Shown: in pieces, positions 61,885-64,000 of the stretch
Position numbering within the stretch: the first letter of the stretch is position 1
Layout: each line of letters opens with the position of its first letter
DNA from: Pseudidiomarina salinarum
Lineage (GTDB): Bacteria > Pseudomonadota > Gammaproteobacteria > Enterobacterales > Alteromonadaceae
Assembly (NCBI RefSeq): GCF_000753715.1
Contig: NZ_JPER01000001.1
Location: 744,001-808,000 of the forward strand
Length of the DNA stretch: 64,000 bases
Direction of reading: 5' to 3'
Position numbers and translations under genes: made by a program
The notes under the pieces: model-generated
What the model saw: the letters and a program-made list of their open reading frames with translations, nothing else
What the model was told of the DNA's origin: nothing
Databases searched by the model: none

Positions 61885-61901
61885 TACTAGTCGGACTTGT
61901 T
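61885..61901 (+). promoter_or_regulatory. FadR-type operator upstream of fabA
   Basis: TACTAGTCGGACTTGTT closely fits the FadR consensus ANCTGGTCNGACNNGTT. FadR activates fabA in E. coli from a position just upstream of and over the -35 region, and this site ends on the -35-like TTGTTA (61897-61902). Confidence 0.7.
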
Positions 61902-61925
61902 AAGCGTACACGTGTTAGCTAAGCT
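61897..61925 (+). promoter_or_regulatory. fabA promoter with overlapping FabR-type operator
   Basis: TTGTTA (61897-61902), 17-base spacer, TAAGCT (61920-61925). Inside the spacer AGCGTACACGTGTTAGCT (61903-61920) is a palindrome-like FabR-type site. FabR represses unsaturated fatty-acid genes. The FadR-FabR tandem arrangement mirrors E. coli fabA as I remember it. Confidence 0.72.
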
Positions 61926-61975
61926 AGCGGGACTTTTCGATAAGTTAATCTGACATTGAGAATCACAAGGTATTT

Positions 61976-62488
61976 ATGAAACAGTCTAGTTATACGCGTG
62001 AAGAGCTGCTGGCATGCGCTCGCGGTGAGATGTTCGGACCCGGTAACAGCCAGTTACCAGCCCCTAATATGCTGATGATGGATCGTGTCGTTGAGATTAA
62101 CGATCACGGTGGCGAGCACGGCAAAGGCTTTATCCATGCCGAATTAGATATCAAACCGGATCTCTGGTTTTTCCAGTGCCACTTCATTGGTGATCCGGTA
62201 ATGCCCGGGTGTCTGGGACTGGACGCTATGTGGCAATTAACAGGCTTTTTCCTGGCATGTGCCGGCGGCCCGGGCCGTGGTCGTGCGCTTGGTGTGGGCG
62301 ACGTGAAGTTCAGCGGACAGATCCTGCCTACCGCCAATAAAGTAAGCTATTTCATTGATATGAAACGGGTTATTAAACGCTCCCTATATATGGGTATTGG
62401 CGATGGCCGCGTTGAAGTTGACGGGAAGACAATCTATACCGCTAAAGATCTTAAAGTTGGCCTGTTTACGGACACCTCTAAGTTCTGA
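61976..62488 (+). CDS. fabA: 3-hydroxydecanoyl-ACP dehydratase/isomerase
   Basis: A 170-residue hot-dog-fold enzyme that introduces the cis double bond in unsaturated fatty-acid synthesis. The active-site histidine is H69 in [12 protein letters not shown] and the aspartate is D83 in [12 protein letters not shown]. Length matches E. coli FabA (172). The gene has its own promoter with FadR- and FabR-like operators, ends in a terminator, and faces rmf. Confidence 0.98.
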   Translation: MKQSSYTREELLACARGEMFGPGNSQLPAPNMLMMDRVVEINDHGGEHGKGFIHAELDIKPDLWFFQCHFIGDPVMPGCLGLDAMWQLTGFFLACAGGPGRGRALGVGDVKFSGQILPTANKVSYFIDMKRVIKRSLYMGIGDGRVEVDGKTIYTAKDLKVGLFTDTSKF

Positions 62489-62510
62489 TTATCTACCGTG
62501 CAGAACGAAC

Positions 62511-62535
62511 AAAGCCCGCGATAGCGGGCTTTTTT
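62511..62535. terminator. Terminator after fabA, shared with rmf
   Basis: AAGCCCGC (62512-62519) pairs with GCGGGCTT (62524-62531), followed by T residues on the plus strand; the mirror A run lets it also stop rmf transcripts. Confidence 0.88.
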
Positions 62536-62558
62536 GATTGTACTCTTTGATTGTACTC
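62533..62558. repeat. 13-bp perfect tandem duplication
   Basis: TTTGATTGTACTC occurs twice head to tail (62533-62545, 62546-62558), between the terminator and the rmf stop codon. Confidence 0.92.
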
Positions 62559-62561
62559 TAT

Positions 62562-62735
62562 TTATCGGTATAAACCGACACCGCGAGCTTCCATCGCATC
62601 GCGCCAGCCGCCTAGCCAGTGAGACCGTATGTCCTGACTCTGATATGGGCAGTTTTCTTTGGAGCGACCTGATACACCGGCTTTAAAGCCTTGTGAATGG
62701 GCGCGTTCGAGGCGATCGCGTTTTTGTCTTTTCAT
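62562..62735 (-). CDS. rmf: Ribosome modulation factor
   Basis: A 57-residue basic protein read on the minus strand: start MKRQKRDRLERAHSQGFKAG, middle SGRSKENCPYQ, end MEARGVGLYR. It fits RMF, which dimerises 70S ribosomes into inactive 100S particles in stationary phase. The 'GF.AG..G...CP' and 'W..GWRDA' patterns are diagnostic. GAGGAAG lies upstream of the ATG. It follows fabA convergently, the same position as in E. coli. Confidence 0.95.
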   Translation of the reverse strand: MKRQKRDRLERAHSQGFKAGVSGRSKENCPYQSQDIRSHWLGGWRDAMEARGVGLYR

Positions 62736-62841
62736 CTTTAGCTTCCTCGTGCAGATTTACTTGTATTGACAAGACAGAGCCAGATAAATACTGCGTGGCT
62801 CTTACATCTATTGATAGCAATTCTGGACGGGAGTTCAAGGC

Positions 62842-62893
62842 AAAAAAAAGCACGATTCATCTAACTTAAGCTAAGTCGATGAAATCGTGCTTA
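62842..62893 (-). terminator. Terminator of the DUF3466 gene
   Basis: On the minus strand AAGCACGATTTCATC pairs (with one bulge) with GATGAATCGTGCTT, followed by a run of eight T. The loop has a second small inverted repeat (CTTAGCTTAAG). Confidence 0.85.
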
Positions 62894-62929
62894 TTCTGCG
62901 ACGAACTTTTCTTAGAACAAGTTTTATGC

Positions 62930-64000
62930 CTAACTAAGGAAGCGGCGACGAATTGTAATAAGACCACCAATCAATAACATAGAAAAGATACTAATCAGTG
63001 ACGTCGAGGCGCCTTCACGTTCAATCTTTTGTTCCGTCACGTCACAGTCATTAAGCTCACCGCTGATTGGATTCATCCGCAGGGTCTTAACGATTTGCTC
63101 GGTCTTCTGATTCCCTTCGGCATCAGTGTATTCGGACTGTACCAGAGCGGTAGCAAGGATATCGCCCTGTTCGTTTATCGCTTCTGCAGAAACGATAAAG
63201 TAGCCTGTATCACACTGAATGGCGTCATTCAGATTGATGACACCGGCATCCGGATTATTCAGATCATACATAAAGCCAACGCGCCGCCGGGTGGTTGACA
63301 GTGATGGCTCGATCTCAGCAGTACCTACTACAATACCGTCGTTGTTGAGATCATTTGGAACCATACTGGAACCAATAAAGAAGCTCGGTAGTTCGGCAAA
63401 GGTTTCAGTATCAATATCGTAGGTGAAGCCGACATTGCGACGTACACCCTGAATGGTTCGGATTAAGTATCCGGTAACCAGGTTATCGTCGTTCACGGCA
63501 TTGGCACTACCCCAGATATAAACTTCATCGTCGGTAACCGGCTGAACAGAGTCACCAACAAATACCGCTGGCATCTTAATCCGGTTATTGACGTTTGTAT
63601 CGTCGCCGCGGAAGTAAGTCCAGCTTTGCCCTACCGCGATGTCATTGTTATTCACCGCGAAAGCATAGCTGGAGAAATCACCATCATCCTCTGCACCACG
63701 ATCCATCAGGGTTCCCAGTGGCGTGGCCGATATCACCGAGCCGGCGGCATCAAGCTGCCAACGCATAGCGCGGATATCATAAATGGAACGGTTTGCCTTG
63801 ATGGTACCGCCCTGCATATTGCTGGAAAGGTTAGCAGCCGCTGAACGTTGTTTAGCGTGCCATAGCTCCCAGACACAGACATAAAACGGCTCTGTCGACG
63901 TTGGATCAGCTGTATCTTCTTCGCACTTTTGAATGCTTTCAACCGATTCAGGCGCCACAGCCACACTGGCGAAGCCCACCGCAACATTATTGGCATTGAT
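62930..64000 (-). CDS. DUF3466 family exported protein, N terminus beyond the window
   Basis: An open frame of 357 codons runs from the right edge to a stop at 62930. It is DUF3466-like, a repetitive 'beta-propeller-like' domain with recurring 'ND......G' units: 'FAVNNNDIAVGQSW', 'NAVNDDNLVTGYLI', 'NDLNNDGIVVGTAE', 'EAINEQGDILATAL'. The last 25 residues are a hydrophobic helix followed by RRR, like a GlyGly-CTERM-type sorting tail. The true start lies past base 64000; an apparent GTG at 63979 is internal. Confidence 0.85.
   Translation of the reverse strand: MNANNVAVGFASVAVAPESVESIQKCEEDTADPTSTEPFYVCVWELWHAKQRSAAANLSSNMQGGTIKANRSIYDIRAMRWQLDAAGSVISATPLGTLMDRGAEDDGDFSSYAFAVNNNDIAVGQSWTYFRGDDTNVNNRIKMPAVFVGDSVQPVTDDEVYIWGSANAVNDDNLVTGYLIRTIQGVRRNVGFTYDIDTETFAELPSFFIGSSMVPNDLNNDGIVVGTAEIEPSLSTTRRRVGFMYDLNNPDAGVINLNDAIQCDTGYFIVSAEAINEQGDILATALVQSEYTDAEGNQKTEQIVKTLRMNPISGELNDCDVTEQKIEREGASTSLISIFSMLLIGGLITIRRRFLS

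Noticed and set aside
62736-62841. Extra small gene between rmf and the DUF3466 terminator
   Set aside because: No frame with a ribosome site and reasonable composition; it is probably the rmf promoter region.

Overview
The window is about 64 kb of ordinary, densely packed gammaproteobacterial chromosome. It most resembles Alteromonadales relatives (Idiomarina, Rheinheimera or Shewanella-like) by gene content: tmk-holB-pilZ-tatD, a DUF4826 gene, leucine dehydrogenase, a class II DAHP synthase, a cbb3 oxidase locus next to uspE/ttcA, a DUF3466 protein, and E. coli-like order in rluE-mnmA-hflD-purB-roxA, sppA-ansA and lonH-fabA-rmf. I do not assign a genus. I see no tRNA or rRNA gene, prophage, insertion sequence or CRISPR array. 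No gene-free stretch is longer than about 260 bases.

Layout. 1-2230: tmk (partial), holB, pilZ, tatD. 2231-5128: a terminator-bearing spacer, then prpC-prpD for propionate. 5189-9445 (minus): sodium symporter, ansA, sppA. 9596-11559: nitroreductase and asnS. 11643-16822: the biotin genes, bioA divergent from bioBFCD. 16921-27494: htpX, class II DAHP synthase, a short DUF1338 protein, ppsR/ppsA (divergent), a YdiJ-type D-2-hydroxyglutarate dehydrogenase and leucine dehydrogenase. 27715-33112: DUF4826, then roxA, purB, hflD, mnmA and rluE on the minus strand. 33297-36856: a membrane protein, a Bax-like glucosaminidase, ttcA, uspE. 36930-43990 (minus): ccoNOQP-ccoH-ccoI-ccoS plus a TauE/SafE-like protein, all for cbb3 oxidase and its copper/heme assembly. 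44223-52851: a small lipoprotein, a decayed RND efflux pair with three frameshifts, and an intact divergent RND efflux pair. 53051-59937: an HlyD-ABC exporter, DUF547, a TetR regulator divergent from an AhpD-like/4-TM pair, a TraB-like protein and a collapsed phosphodiesterase pseudogene. 59967-64000: a Lon-like protease, fabA with FadR- and FabR-like operators, rmf, and a 5'-truncated DUF3466 gene.

How the genes work together. The central block links PEP supply (ppsA/ppsR) to PEP use (DAHP synthase), and may link 2-oxoacid breakdown (DUF1338) to D-2-hydroxyglutarate oxidation (YdiJ). The cco block is a nearly complete cbb3 module, but fnr and ccoG, often found beside it, are absent here. The biotin block holds bioA, B, F, C and D; bioH is not in the window.

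No wholly new defence or mobile system stands out. The most useful leads are the DUF1338-ppsR-ppsA-ydiJ block, the TetR operator pair at 57506-57562, the Met/His-bearing lipoprotein opposite ccoN, and the active gene decay at 44.6-48.5 kb and 59.4-59.9 kb.
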